Shown piece by piece: positions 22,745-33,370 of a DNA stretch of 64,000 bases (positions are counted from its first letter, which is position 1; every line of letters starts with the position of its first letter). Source of the DNA: Azorinus chamasolen (lineage: Eukaryota; Mollusca; Bivalvia; Cardiida; Solecurtidae); assembly GCA_963576725.1 (NCBI GenBank), contig OY755242.1, positions 57,642,480-57,706,479 on the forward strand, given 5' to 3'. The notes below the pieces were generated by a model. That model did no database searches, was not told the DNA's origin, and saw only the letters and a program-made list of their open reading frames with translations. The translations under genes were made by a program, and so were the position numbers.

Positions 22745-23102
22745 TAATAGTATACCGTGCTAATTTGAGAACCCTTTAAGAACATGAGCTGTCACAAGAC
22801 AGCGCGCACCGACTATGCAGTGTGTTGTTAGTGTACAAATGCTTGACAGTGGACTAAATGGTGTCCAATGATACTAGAAGCAAATAGTCAAAGTCTCATT
22901 GAAATATCTTTAATAGTATTCAAGATAAAGAATCTCTTTGAAATATTTACTGAAATGGCAATAATTTCTGTTAAAATGCTTGACATAGCAATGTACTCTT
23001 GCCTTCAGATGAAGATATATCGTCCAAGAGTTTATCTTTCTGCTGCTGGTTCTGGTAGTTGGGGTGAGACTTATCGTAGAAGACCTGATTCACAGAGAAG
23101 AA

Positions 23103-23516
23103 CTACACCAGGCGCTCCTCCTTTTTTGCCGAGAATGAGCATTTGGCCTTATCAGATCCACCGGCAGAACTCTCCTCGTGTTCAGAGTCTTTAGCGTCAT
23201 CATCTGACTCTTCGTCACTCCTCTTCTCCTCTTCCTCTCTGACCCTCTCATCTTCCGCCGCCAGTTTCTGTTGGGCCTCTCTGACCATATCATTTTGAAC
23301 TGCAGTTGCAGCAGACCCCTTCTTCGGAGTCCTCCTATTTGGAATTTTGGCCACGAAATGTTGGTACTCGTCCGTGGGCTGGGCGTTTATATATACTGCA
23401 GAAATACGTGCGTTGTAACTGTGGAGCACGTGCTTACTCCGCACGGTCCACGTGAGTTCTGTCAGCTCATAGGACAGTAGAACTGGGGAAGTGCCGAGTG
23501 AGCACATACCACGCAT
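23103..23516 (-). pseudogene. Possible second Harbinger ORF, fragment
   Basis: This 137-codon minus-strand frame lies just inside the right end of the Harbinger element. The middle reads TDEYQHFVAKIPNRRTPKKG and the end is strongly acidic (REEEEKRSDEESDDD) with a long charged helix-like stretch. Harbinger elements carry a second Myb/MADF-type DNA-binding protein gene pointing the opposite way, and an acidic C-terminus would fit its tail. The DNA-binding domain is not visible and its N-terminal part overlaps subterminal repeat DNA, so this is a position-based guess. Confidence 0.4.
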
Positions 23517-23840
23517 TTATCACGTGCGCAACACGCACGTGCTAAGTGCGCCGTCTGTAGAGCAAGTGACTGTGGGAAAAGATTAAAACACTCACGGAGT
23601 CAGTGCGTTGTGCGCACGTTGGCTGTAGAAGGCACGCGCGTCACCCGTACGTTGGTGAATCCGTAGCCAGAACGCAGCTCGAACGCAGCGAAAGTTTTAC
23701 ATGCACTAAAAGTGCTACGGCGTGTCTGCGTGCTCCTAAATCCGTACGGAAGCAGTACGCACCACGTACAGACCTCCAAAATTTCCCCAAGTTTTTGCAC
23801 GTAGACAACACGCACGTGCACGTACGACGGGTTGTGACCA

Positions 23841-24180
23841 CTGCTTGACAAATGTAATCATAACTGTTCATCCATACACTTCCGACAGTACAAACTGATC
23901 CGCTCAGAAAGCAACCACCTGGCCTTACTCATGGAAATTATTCCACGAGAAAAGCGTGCAGGTCACGGTGCATTGACGGTCAGTGTGTAATACAAATGTT
24001 TATCACATAATCTACCATGTGGGAGTGCCGTAACAGAGTGCCGTATTTCGCAGAATTGCACTAGTTTATTTTTTTATGTAAATTAGCAAGTTAGCCAATC
24101 GAAGTTCTCATTTAAAAAGCGTTAGCCAATCATAGCACTCCATGCGGGTCGTCCGTTGTATTACTACGCTGTTTGTAAAG
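23841..24180. other. No gene or repeat recognised
   Basis: About 340 bp without a credible open frame. AGCCAATC-type short repeats (AGTTAGCCAATCG, GTTAGCCAATCATAG) occur at about 24091 and 24121. Confidence 0.4.
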
Positions 24181-24396
24181 CAATGGCAGAAACAGCCGTC
24201 ACTCACGTCAGCTAGTCTGTTTTATTTTCTATGACATTTTAAGGAGTATGTGATAAAAAGAATCTTACATGAGTGTTCATTACACATTGTTTCAATGGCA
24301 GAAACAGCCATCAGCTAGTCTGTTTTATTTTCTACGACATTTTAAGGATTATGTGATAAAAAGAATCTTACATTCGTGTTCATTATACATTGTTTT
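24181..24396. repeat. ~108-bp direct tandem duplication
   Basis: CAATGGCAGAAACAGCC starts copies at 24181 and 24293. Both continue through AGCTAGTCTGTTTTATTTTC and GTGATAAAAAGAATCTTACA. The second copy also forms the left arm of the foldback at 24362. Confidence 0.9.
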
Positions 24397-24508
24397 TTAT
24401 GAAACTCGTTTACTATAATAAATATGACACTCGCTAAAGATCGTGTCATATTATTATAGTAAACTCGTTTCTTAAAAACAATGTGTAATGAACACTCATG
24501 TAAGATCT
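24362..24508. mobile_element. 147-bp foldback element
   Basis: The left arm AGAATCTTACATTCGTGTTC and the right arm GAACACTCATGTAAGATCTT pair through AAACTCGTTTACTATAATAA. The loop region is TCGCTAAAGATCG. A partial relative (GATCTTACATGAGTGCTCAT) occurs at 38670-38716. Confidence 0.85.
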
Positions 24509-24887
24509 TCTATATACCGTATGTAAACTTACAGTATAAGAACAAAAATATCATTACGCATATGTTACGGTAAATACATGTATATGCAGCTATATCGTCC
24601 AGCTGTTGAATGACAGTTTGGCTCCAGATCGGGCTCGTAGTCTCTGCAAACTGATTCGGTTCTTATCTGTTTGGCTCTTAATGCGCGGAATTACTATATC
24701 TAGTTGCTATTAATATAAATCAACCATATTATCGAACTCACAAGATGATTTTGAAACTCTTCTTTAATATGTTCTACAATGTCGTCAAGGTAAACATTGT
24801 AGACATCGATCCGACAGTTCCGTCATATGTTGTGTTTTGATATGGTCTATATATTAACATTTATAAAAACCTTTTGTTCAAGAACTA

Positions 24888-25387
24888 TATGTCACAGTAG
24901 AAATTGCGATTCAGGACAATCGTCGATTCTCCTAGGACAGATTGCGATCGCAATCACTCCTAGGACAAACTCCGATCCTCTTTTTAAATCCTTCTCAATT
25001 ATGTGTTGTTTGTCATGTTTTGAATATAGACTTGTGATCTTAAAATAATATATTCTTCCAGTATAATTGTAGATTTTCTTTGTAAAGTTAAAGTGTCATA
25101 TATAACACTAATAATAAATTCGTCTAGTAGAATTGTACATTTTCCTAGAAGAATTAAAATGTGATATCTAAAACTAATAATTTAAATTCTTCCAGTAGAA
25201 TTGCAAATTTTCATGATAGAATTACAGTTTGTCCTTGGACAGAATGTGATTAGAATATGTACTAGTAGAATCGTCGATTGTCCTTACGATGTATTAGGAT
25301 CAGAGTCTGTCCTAGGAGAGAATGCGATCGTAATCTGTCCTAGGAGAATCGACGATTGTCCTGAATCGCAATTTCTACTGTGACATA
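24888..25387. mobile_element. 500-bp foldback element with ~90-bp arms
   Basis: The left arm 24888-24979 (ATATGTCACAGTAGAAATTG, then TTCAGGACAATCGTCG) pairs with the right arm 25297-25387 (CGACGATTGTCCTGAA, then CAATTTCTACTGTGACATAT). The interior holds a decayed ~80-bp tandem repeat around TCTTCCAGTAGAATTG (about 25050-25215). The TATATG ends leave room for a TA target, but this is not proven. Confidence 0.85.
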
Positions 25388-25456
25388 TACACGTATTAAT
25401 CTTTAATACTGCTTGTATATATTGTTAATAAAAAGTACATAATTACAGTAAAATGC

Positions 25457-25550
25457 AATCACACAATTGCTACGATTAACCTGACCGTGACACGATCTAA
25501 CGGGTCATGAACCGACTGGCCAGGTTATTCATTGGCAATTGTGCGTGATT
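25457..25550. repeat. 94-bp inverted repeat
   Basis: AATCACACAATTGCTACG with TTAACCTG at the left matches CAGGTTATTCATTGGCAATT then GTGCGTGATT at the right. It is followed by a short TTTA microsatellite. 25551-25994 has no recognised feature apart from AT/GT runs near 25665-25685. Confidence 0.75.
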
Positions 25551-25994
25551 TATTTCATTTATTTATTTGTTTTGCCACTTCTTTGTTGTCAATCCCCGCC
25601 CCTACCCCAATCCCAACCACCCCCGAAATGTCCATGTAAGTACTTAACCTATTAGGAAGAAAATAATAATATATATGTGTGTATATAGAGAGATATGCAT
25701 TCTTATTGTGCATTGTTGTAATTGTCTTGTATGGTGACACATCTGATAATTGTTACATATTCTGTACCTCAGGCAGCATGTATCATGCCTGAGATGTAAT
25801 ACAGTTCTGTTCTGCTCTGTTAATTATTTCTTACATAAATATAAATGGAGTAAAGTGCTAATACTTTCAATGCTGACTTTTGAGAGTGGAATAATTCATC
25901 ATTGGTTGTTATTAGAGTCCATACAATTTATATCAAATCAAAATTTAACTTTAAGCAAAGTAATGGCAATACGTGAAAATAAGATAAAATCGAC

Positions 25995-26213
25995 AAAACT
26001 ATAAATAAATACCATAGATACAAAACTATAAATAAATACCATAGATACACATACATAAATAAATACCATAGATACACATACATAAATAAATACCATAGAT
26101 ACACATACATATATAAATACCATAGATACACATACATAAATAAATACCATAGATACACATACATAAATAAATACCATAGATACACATACATAAATAAATA
26201 CCATAGATACACA
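25995..26213. repeat. 27-bp minisatellite, about 8 units
   Basis: The unit is ACCATAGATACACATACATA plus AATAAAT. 27 is divisible by three, so three minus-strand frames remain open; they are not genes. The array stops 18 bp before a family A left end. Confidence 0.95.
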
Positions 26214-26230
26214 TGAACAGTTGAGCTGTT

Positions 26231-26471
26231 TTAACCCTTTACGCCATAAATACGCCTTTCTAAGCATTTGCAAACAGAGTAGACCCAGATATCCTATAAG
26301 AGCCGTCTGATTAGGGTATGCTCTGTTTGCTTATCATATAATATAGATATGATTCTTCAGTTTCTGCCATGGTCAACTATTGTTGTGTACAATTGCCATT
26401 ATAGAATTAATCTAATTACTATCCATGACGTTATTATTTCTTACATAATTATTCATGACGTAAAGGGTTGA
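26231..26471 (+). mobile_element. Family A MITE, complete
   Basis: It starts TTAACCCTTTACGCCATAAA. The hairpin's left arm is shortened (CAGATATCCTATAAGAGCCG). It has GATTCTTCAGTTTCTGCCAT and ends ATGACGTAAAGGGTTGAA. Sequence 26472-26713 is unassigned. Confidence 0.85.
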
Positions 26472-26713
26472 ACATAATGCTACCTGGATATTATCATCGT
26501 GTTTTGTAGACGGTAGTATTTTGATGTTTATATTGGTAGAGTCCATAGAAAGGGTAAACATATACGAGACGATTCTGAATGCCAATTAATTCAGACTCTG
26601 ATATGATCTGTGGCTACGCTTTTGAAAATGACAGACAATTCGTTTCCACATTCAGTGGAAAACCACAATGAAAACATTTACATGGCAAAATAAGTTGAGA
26701 TAGTGCACGAGAT

Positions 26714-26850
26714 GAACTCTTTCGCTGTCAATGTCTCATATGTTACCTACGCACACAACTGAGTAACTCGGTGTCTCATCAGGATCCAAACTGTTTGTTA
26801 CTGTGACTATATTAGTATATTTAAAACAATATAAAAGGAAGAAAAAAGTT
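26714..26850 (+). mobile_element. Family C MITE, deleted left hairpin arm and right end
   Basis: AACTCTTTCGCTGTCAATG is followed by a hairpin right arm GAGTAACTCGGTGTCTCATC, AGGATCCAAACTGTTTGTTA, and an AT-rich tail. The terminal GCAGACGA motifs are absent. Confidence 0.65.
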
Positions 26851-27208
26851 TCATATACGCATTTCATCTATTACATAGAGTTCTAAGAGGGGACTCGTAG
26901 ATATGCATAGAAATACTAAACTATTGGATGCTTTGAAATGCAACGATGCAAACACATGTTAAATCTACCTGGTAGTTTTGCGGACTTGCAAATATTTTTG
27001 TTTTGTCCTATATCAAAACGGCATATAAGTAACGAAATATAGAATGGGAACACATGTTTGATTTACATGTTAAAAAGTCTAAATATGATTGGTACACGCT
27101 AGTTGAGAAATGATTAGTGTTGCTTTCCTGTGTGTTAATGTTTTATCAAAATTGTTAGAACTAACAATGCTTACACTATTCTAGCTAACTGGCTAATGAT
27201 AAAATTCT

Positions 27209-27454
27209 CAACATTTTACTTCATGAATTTATGTCAGAAATATTAAGAAAAACGAATATTTATTTTCTGAATATTTATACCGGTGTATGAGCACAGGATA
27301 TTTTGTCCATAACAGAAACTTTATAATCCTATCTATATAATACCTGATCCAACAGTGTAGACCAAGTACAGACCTTACCTGGAGGAGCCGTCTGATCTGG
27401 GTGTACTCTATATGCAAAGACGTTATAACGAGTTTGTGTCAGGTAAAGCGTTAA
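27209..27454 (-). mobile_element. Family A MITE, diverged
   Basis: ACATTTTACTTCATGAATTT begins it. AGAAACTTTATAATCC marks the long arm. GGAGGAGCCGTCTGATCTGG is the hairpin right arm, and CAGGTAAAGCGTTAA the end. The left hairpin arm is badly decayed. Confidence 0.65.
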
Positions 27455-27516
27455 ACGAAGATCTTGAGTGTTAGTGACATGTATAACTTAATTCAAAGTA
27501 TTATTAAAAACCGAAC

Positions 27517-27716
27517 ATTTAGCACTTTCCCTGTTGAACATTCATGACATCATGAATATTTATTAGCTGAAATTTTATAATGGCACATGCACACAGAATA
27601 TTTTCGTTTAGACAGAAACTGCAGAATCAGATCTATACTATATTTATAGGAGCCGTCTGATCTGGGTCTACTCTATTTGCAAACGCATGAAAATGCGTTA
27701 TGAGGGAAAGGGTTAA
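27517..27716 (-). mobile_element. Family A MITE lacking left hairpin arm
   Basis: TTTAGCACTTTCCCTGTTGA, CATGACATCATGAATATT and GAAACTGCAGAATCAGATC lead straight to TATAGGAGCCGTCTGATCTG. It ends GAGGGAAAGGGTTAA. Confidence 0.7.
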
Positions 27717-28764
27717 TATCCACGGTGTCGGCCATATTTAATCTACGTAGTTAATATTTTCATATTCAATATACTCAATGTAATGTGATACATGTACTCA
27801 AACAGAATATTATCAACAATCGCTATAACTATAACTTGTCTCATGCGGGTGCCGTCTGCAAATAACTGAAATACTGTTGGTCAGACGTAAAACCCAACTC
27901 ACTCACTCACTCAACAATCGCTGAAAAGAATGCTTGGGTAAAAATTTACTGAACAGAAATTGGTAAATACATCACGTACTTCCAGAAAATATGAAACGCT
28001 CAATATGATCACAGACTGGGATAATTAAACACGACAGCAAAATTTCGCTTTTAGAGTGTGAAAGGTTTGTGAATGTCGACGTACATCGTTAACTAAATCA
28101 TTTGCTCTATAAAAACCAATTTTTAATTCTCAGGAAATTACAGATAGGAAAATAAATGATATTTATAATACCAGCAAACTGGCAATATTTATTGGTATTC
28201 TTTCTACTTTGTTTAATTTACCAGGACACTTTCCCTTGCTAATTGTCCCCCTTTGTCACAATTAGCTTCCCGTTCTGACAGAGAGTTAAATTATCTTTGG
28301 GTGACACGATTTAAATCTCTATTTACTTCTCGACACCAGAGAGCAAAAATGTGTCAGAAAAAAATGTGTCAGAAAGAAAGGTATCTCTTGAAGAGTCTAC
28401 CTAGAAGTGGGGGGGGAAAACAGGAGAAAAAGCAAAGAAATGGGCGACAAGGCACTGGAGTCTCTCGTACATGTGGCGTCTAAAATTCCCAGATCAGTCA
28501 AGTTCAGGCAATGGCGGTGTTACTTACGATGTGTTCTCAACTATTGTCTTACTGTGGTGTTGCCTTAATTGATTCTTAAATGACTAGGTAGTTTTCTCTC
28601 ATGTTTTATGCAAGCGTTTTCTTGCCCATTCAGCCTCCCCATAATTGAATTACACCTGCAATAGAAAAACACTATCGTACACTTGCCCTTCACATTTGAT
28701 AAACAAATGGGGTTTTAAGCTTCTTTTCACGATGCTTAGCGCCGTGTACTAAACGTGTCTCTTT
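27717..28764. other. No gene recognised
   Basis: It contains an ACTC microsatellite at about 27896-27914. The 76-codon plus-strand frame at 28253-28483 is lysine-rich (MCQKKMCQKERYLLK) with no motif I recognise, and nothing supports it as a gene. The remainder is AT-rich and unassigned. Confidence 0.4.
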
Positions 28765-28970
28765 TTAACCTTTAGCACAACGGAGCACCTTACTGTCTGC
28801 TGAAAATCTCCATTTCCTTGAATTCTGAAAACCGTCCATTTTTCTACAATAATACATTGTCACGTGCAATATTTTGAGTTCTAATGAGACGTCCAGTTAC
28901 TCGTCGCGCAGTCTGGTTTCAAACTGCTTGCAAATGTAAGAACAAATTCCTAAAGCTTTCCACAGGTTAA
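28765..28970. mobile_element. Family C/D MITE, degenerate, TTAA ends
   Basis: TTAACCTTTAGCACAACGG lies at the left and CTTTCCACAGGTTAA at the right, with a decayed hairpin (AATGAGACGTCCAGTTACTC, GCTTGCAAATG). Confidence 0.5.
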
Positions 28971-29356
28971 CCTTTTAAAAGCGATGGTTGGCATGCCAAT
29001 ATTGTGCAAACAAGTCTTAAACAGACTCTTAATAAGGTAGCACTGGCCATTCTAATACAATGTATGCGATTTTTACCTAAAGTAAATTAGACTGGCGGAG
29101 AAGTGCTTTAACAGTTCAGATATTAAAGTAAATGCAGGATACTCGGTTTTCCAGAATGAAGGTAAGGGAATGTGCCAAATTTCCCCTGCGGTCTGCAATG
29201 TCCGCTGTAGGGTTGGCACCGTGAAGACGCGAAACTGGCTACAAAATCTTGTTTACCGATGCCCCTTTAGCACCTTGTTAATATGATGTCAGTACATTCA
29301 GTGTCTCTAGTGGTAATGTGTTCAAGTGATTTACAACGTGTGATGACATTATCATA
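28971..29356. other. No gene or repeat recognised
   Basis: Mixed-composition sequence without an open frame above about 60 codons. No repeat signature was found. Confidence 0.4.
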
Positions 29357-29512
29357 GTAAAGTCCTTCTAAATCGACCCCAAAGGGATGTCTAATTCTGG
29401 GTCTTTAAGCAGGCGGTAGCTTAATGAAGGACGAAAGCTATCCAGAAAGCTCCTGTTGGAACTGTCTGCGATACTTTCATCCTACTCAACCACCTGCTTT
29501 TAAAGATACATA
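29357..29512. mobile_element. Family G MITE, diverged
   Basis: GTCTTTAAGCAGGCGGTAGC, then TTAATGAAGGACGAAAG, pairs with CTTTCATCCTACTCAACCAC, then CTGCTTTTAAAG. The core is AGAAAGCTCCTGTTGGAACT. The outer ends are poorly preserved. 29513-29757 is unassigned. Confidence 0.55.
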
Positions 29513-29757
29513 TGTTAATTCATAACGTGATTGCTTTAGAGGTGATTCAGAGCACATTGTATAATTACTGATGTACAGAAGGTGGGACTGTCACGTGGTA
29601 TCACCAAACTGTACTTTATACAAAGAGAAAACAATCCAAAAGTTGAGATAGCTACTGGACAAAGCTTCCGAAACAACATTCGAAAACCGCCTGTTAGTTA
29701 TAACTGCAGAAACTGTAGCACAGTTAAAGTTATCGAATTATAGGATCATGGAATATA

Positions 29758-29837
29758 TAGAATATTTTTGTTTTCAAAGAGGTATATAAAAAAAACTTGG
29801 TTTTTTCATACCTCCATGAAAACAAAAAAATATTCTA
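29758..29837. repeat. 80-bp palindrome
   Basis: TAGAATATTTTTGTTTTC plus AGGTAT pairs with ATACCT plus GAAAACAAAAAAATATTCTA around a T/A-rich loop. 29838-30061 holds no recognised feature. Confidence 0.85.
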
Positions 29838-30061
29838 CAATGTATATATTACTTATAATTCAATATCACTGCTGAATGTAAAAAAGAAATTAAAACAATA
29901 TTCACAAATCATTTGTTTAATTGTAACATTTAATACCGAAAGATATAACTGCGAACCAATACAAAGTAGTCCCGGCAAGGCGCGGCCTATTTTTTTTCAT
30001 GGTGGTATGAAAAATAAAATACAGCCAAAACAGCTCACCAAAAGTAATGAAAACGAACAAT

Positions 30062-30198
30062 ATTGAATTATATACATATGATTCTACAGTTTCTGACATG
30101 GCCAAATACACCCGTATTCATAAACGATTGTAAAGTTCAGCTTAAACATATTCATGATGTCAGAGTCTTTCATAAATATTAATTGGCGAAAGAGTTAA
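30062..30198 (+). mobile_element. Family A MITE, right part only
   Basis: ATTATATACATATGATTCTA, CAGTTTCTGACATGGCC and ATATTCATGATGTCAG lead to GGCGAAAGAGTTAA. The short end and hairpin are missing. Confidence 0.65.
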
Positions 30199-30262
30199 CC
30201 CATATATCTGCTGTAAAAATGTTGTGTCAGAAATGTTGTGTCAAACTCCAGTTTGTTGCACT

Positions 30263-30850
30263 TTAACCCTTTACCTGATATAGACGCATGTGTATACGTT
30301 CGCAAACAGACGTTCGTACACGTTCGCACGTATATACGTTCGCAAACAGACGTTCGTACACGTTCGCATGTATATACGTTCGCAAACAGACGTTCGTACA
30401 CGTTCGAATGTATATACGTTCGCAAACAGACGTTCGTACACGTTCGAATGTATATACGTTCGCAAACAGACGTTCGTACACGTTCGCATGTATATACGTT
30501 CGCAAACAGACGTTCGTACACGTTCGCATGTATATACGTTCGCAAACAGACGTTCGTACACGTTCGCATGTGTATACGTTCGCAAACATACGTTCGTACA
30601 CGTTCGAATGTATATACGTTCGCAAACAGACGTTCGTACACGTTCGCGTGTGTATACGTTCGCAAACATACGTTCGTACACGTTCGCATGTGTACACGTT
30701 CGCCAATGCAATGGAATAGATCTAATTTGTCAGTTTCTGTCATAGCCAAAAAAGTATCTTGTTCATATGCAAGATAAAAATCAGCTAATTAATAAACATG
30801 AAGTAAAGTTAAAACATATTACCATGAATATTCATGAGATAAAAGATTAA
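30263..30850 (+). mobile_element. Family A MITE with an internal 40-bp array
   Basis: The left end TTAACCCTTTACCTGATATA runs to GACGCATG. The right part resumes with AATGGAATAGATCTAATTTG, TCAGTTTCTGTCATAGCC and ATGAATATTCATGAGATAAA, ending GATTAA. Between them, the short-arm ACGCATTTGCAAACAG sequence is expanded and the hairpin's right arm is gone. Confidence 0.8.
30290..30702. repeat. 40-bp minisatellite, about 10 units
   Basis: The unit ACGTTCGCAAACAGACGTTC plus GTACACGTTCGCATGTATAT is itself made of three ACGTTCG sub-repeats. There is no stop in several frames on either strand, so five or more overlapping frames of 140-180 codons appear; none is a gene. Eight ACGTTCG-type CpG sites recur with little decay. 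Confidence 0.95.
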
Positions 30851-30971
30851 GCGATTATCAGATTTGCTTACTTTTTATCCACATTGTGAAGCTTACATTA
30901 AGATGAGACGTGTCGGGTTTAATCAAGCTGCTAAAATGCCGATCATGTACAGCGTATAGCTTAGAAAAGAA

Positions 30972-31199
30972 TTAACCCGTTACTCCATGAATACTCACGT
31001 AACAATTAATGACAGTATGCATGTTAATTAGCTGAATCTTTGTAATAACATATGAAGACAACGTGTAGAATAATATCTATATCATGTTATAAGCAAACAG
31101 AGCAGACCCTGATCAGACGGCTCATATAGGAGCCGTATGATCTGGGACTACTCTGTTTGCAAACGGCGTAGAAAGGTGTATTTATGGAGTAAATGTAAA
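30972..31199 (-). mobile_element. Family A MITE, nearly complete
   Basis: It begins TTAACCCGTTACTCCATGAA. The hairpin is intact (GACGGCTCATATAGGAGCCG). It ends TTTATGGAGTAAATG without the terminal GGGTTAA. Confidence 0.85.
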
Positions 31200-31217
31200 T
31201 AGTTAATTACTTGATAA

Positions 31218-31373
31218 ACAGTAGAACCCTTTATTGATTTGACACAGGCATATTAAAAAGTAAACACAGAAAGCTCCTATATGAGTTTTCATCATTACAT
31301 CTGTCCTGCATTAAGCTATCATGTGTCTTACATACCAAGTTTTTGATGATCGCTTAAGACATGTTCTACTGTA
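31218..31373. mobile_element. Family G MITE, complete
   Basis: The ends are ACAGTAGAACCCTTTATTGA and CGCTTAAGACATGTTCTACT plus GT, with flanking TA on the right. The core is AGAAAGCTCCTATATGAG and CCTGCATTAAGCTATC. CAGT termini next to TA fit Tc1/mariner-type MITEs. Confidence 0.8.
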
Positions 31374-31580
31374 CAGCAGAGGATCGCTAAAGCGAACACA
31401 TAATACAGCAGACTTTCAATGCATGTGCTCGCTTAATGCACGGCCCAAGTATAATGCAGAAAGCTCCTACAGGAACTTTCTGCATTACTTTTTGTCCTGC
31501 ATTATTAAAGTACCACACATTTTGAATATCCAGAATTAAGCTTCTTTTGAATGGTTGTACATTCGACAGACTTTACCGTG
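31372..31580. mobile_element. Family G MITE, second tandem copy
   Basis: It directly follows the previous copy (shared TACAG). The palindromic core is AGAAAGCTCCTACAGGAACT flanked by AATGCA. The right part is TTTTGAATATCCAGAATTAA, ending GACTTTACCGTG. Confidence 0.65.
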
Positions 31581-32073
31581 TTTTTTTTGTGAGAAAAAAC
31601 ACCTTTTCTGTCGAAACACGTTTTCAAATCAAATATATAAGACAACAAATGGACTGAATTCGACTGAACATTGCAAGATATGGCTGGGCATTATTCTACT
31701 ACATGCCCCAAGACAAGACACCTTGTAATTTACCGCAAGAAATAGTTCGGCATTGTATTCTTACACACTTTTTAAACGTAAAACGATGAAATCTCATATA
31801 ATACAATAGTAAGTACATGTACTCCTAAAGCATGTAATATCACGAAATAGTTCTGAACCACATTCTAATTTCGATTTTGTTTGAAAATTTCGCTTATTTT
31901 GATCAACCTTTCAATCATGTCTGCTCAAAATTTGATGCGTGCAATATTGACTACTTCCGATTTGATCAATCCTTTGAGAAAACAATGACTAAGTGTCATA
32001 GCATACGCTTTTGAGAACCTCAAAGGTCAATTTGTGAATGAAGCAAATGATTGTTAAATGCAAATAGAAAGAA
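31581..32073. other. No gene; contains a family D fragment
   Basis: At about 31905-32000, CCTTTCAATCATGTCTGCTC and TTTGATCAATCCTTTGAGAA match the left part of family D. The rest is not recognised. Confidence 0.5.
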
Positions 32074-32302
32074 GTGCATTTATCTCATGAATATCCCAGT
32101 AAGAATCATGGATTCTAATTGACTGAATTTTCATAATGGCACATGAACACATGAATTTTTACCATGGCAAATAATGTAGAATCAGACCTATTATTTCATA
32201 AGCAAACAGAACCTGGTCAGGCGGCTCCAGTGGGAGCGGTGTGATGTGGGTATTTTCTGTTTGCAAAAGCAGCAAAAGGCGTCACTATGTGGTAAAGGGT
32301 TA
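32074..32302 (-). mobile_element. Family A MITE whose right end is amplified
   Basis: GCATTTATCTCATGAATATC begins it; the hairpin is AGGCGGCTCCAGTGGGAGCG. Its last bases, TATGTGGTAAAGGGTTA, become the start of the 47-bp array unit. Confidence 0.75.
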
Positions 32303-33370
32303 CGCTGAAAGGACAACTAGAGAGGTGTTTACTGTGTGGTAAAGTGTTACGCTGAAAGGACAACTAGAGAGGTGTTTACTGTGTGGTAAAGTGTTACGCT
32401 GAAAGGACAACTAGAGAGGTGTTTTACCTGTGTGGTAAAGGGTTACGCTGAAAGGACAACTAGAGAGGTGTTTACTGTGTGGTAAAGTGTTACGCTAAAA
32501 GGACAGCTAGAGAGGTGTTTACTGTGTGGTAAAGGGTTACGCTGAAAGGACAACTAGAGAGGTGTTTACTGTGTGGTAAAGGGTTACGCTAAAAGGACAG
32601 CTAGAGAGGTGTTCCCTGTGTGGTAAAGTGTTACGCTAAAAGGACAGCTAGAGAGGTGTTCCCTGTGTGGTAAAGGGTTACGCTAAAAGGACAGCTAGAG
32701 AGGTGTTCCCTGTGTTGTAAAGTGTTACGCTAAAAGGACAGCTAGAGAGGTGTTCACTGTGTGGTAAAGGGTTACGCTAAAAGGACAGCTAGAGAGGTGT
32801 TTACTGTGTGGTAAAGTGTTACGCTAAAAGGACAGCTAGAGAGGTGTTCCCTGTGTGGTAAAGTGTTACGCTAAAAGGACAGCTAGAGAGGTGTTCCCTG
32901 TGTGGTAAAGTGTTACGCTAAAAGGACAGCTAGAGAGATGTTCACTGTGTGGTAAAGTGTTACGCTAAAAGGACAGCTAGAGAGGTGTTCACTGTGTGGT
33001 AAAGTGTTACGCTAAAAGGACAACTAGAGAGATGTTCCCTGTGTGGTAAAGTGTTACGCTAAAAGGACAGCTAGAGAGGTGTTCACTGTGTGGTAAAGGG
33101 TTACGCTAAAAGGACAGCTAGAGAGATGTTCACTGTGTGGTAAAGTGTTACGCTAAAAGGACAGCTAGAGAGGTGTTCCCTGTGTGGTAAAGTGTTACGC
33201 TAAAAGGACAGCTAGAGAGATGTTCACTGTGTGGTAAAGTGTTACGCTAAAAGGACAGCTAGAGAGGTGTTCACTGTGTGGTAAAGTGTTACGCTAAAAG
33301 GACAGCTAGAGAGGTGTTCACTGTGTGGTAAAGGGTTACGCTAAAAGGACAGCTAGAGAGATGTTCACTG
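32291..33370. repeat. 47-bp minisatellite from a family A terminus, ~23 units
   Basis: The unit is GGTAAAGTGTTACGCTAAAA plus GGACAGCTAGAGAGGTGTTCACTGTGT in two parts; GGTAAAGGGTTA is the family A terminal repeat. Early units read GCTGAAAGGACAACTAG and later ones GCTAAAAGGACAGCTAG, showing directional divergence. A 23-bp duplication (ACATACCGGTAGATTGGAGA) sits just beyond at 33401-33446. Confidence 0.95.

Larger units (their letters stand above)
19385..23840. mobile_element. Decayed PIF/Harbinger-type DNA transposon, ~4.46 kb
   Basis: The left end GGCCTGGTCACAACCCG(C)CG at 19385 is matched by the inverted right end CG(A)CGGGTTGTGACCA at 23825-23840. The shared part reads TGGTCACAACCCG. Both subterminal zones (19400-19780 and 23390-23830) are unusually GC-rich and dense in CGTACG, CACGTG and GCACGT, unlike the rest of the window. 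A transposase fragment points inward from the left and a second, minus-strand frame points inward from the right, the usual two-gene Harbinger layout. The core between them has been replaced by other repeats. The outer few bases of the right end are changed, and no target duplication is certain (TAA precedes the left end). Confidence 0.75.

Noticed and set aside
22868..23194. Plus-strand protein of 108 codons
   Set aside because: Its 3' half is antisense to the more protein-like acidic minus-strand frame at 23103-23516, and no motif is seen.
28253..28483. Small lysine-rich protein
   Set aside because: It is short, has no recognised motif and no supporting context; a chance frame in AT-rich DNA is more likely.
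30195..30777. Genes on both strands
   Set aside because: Overlapping frames on both strands come from the same 40-bp repeat.
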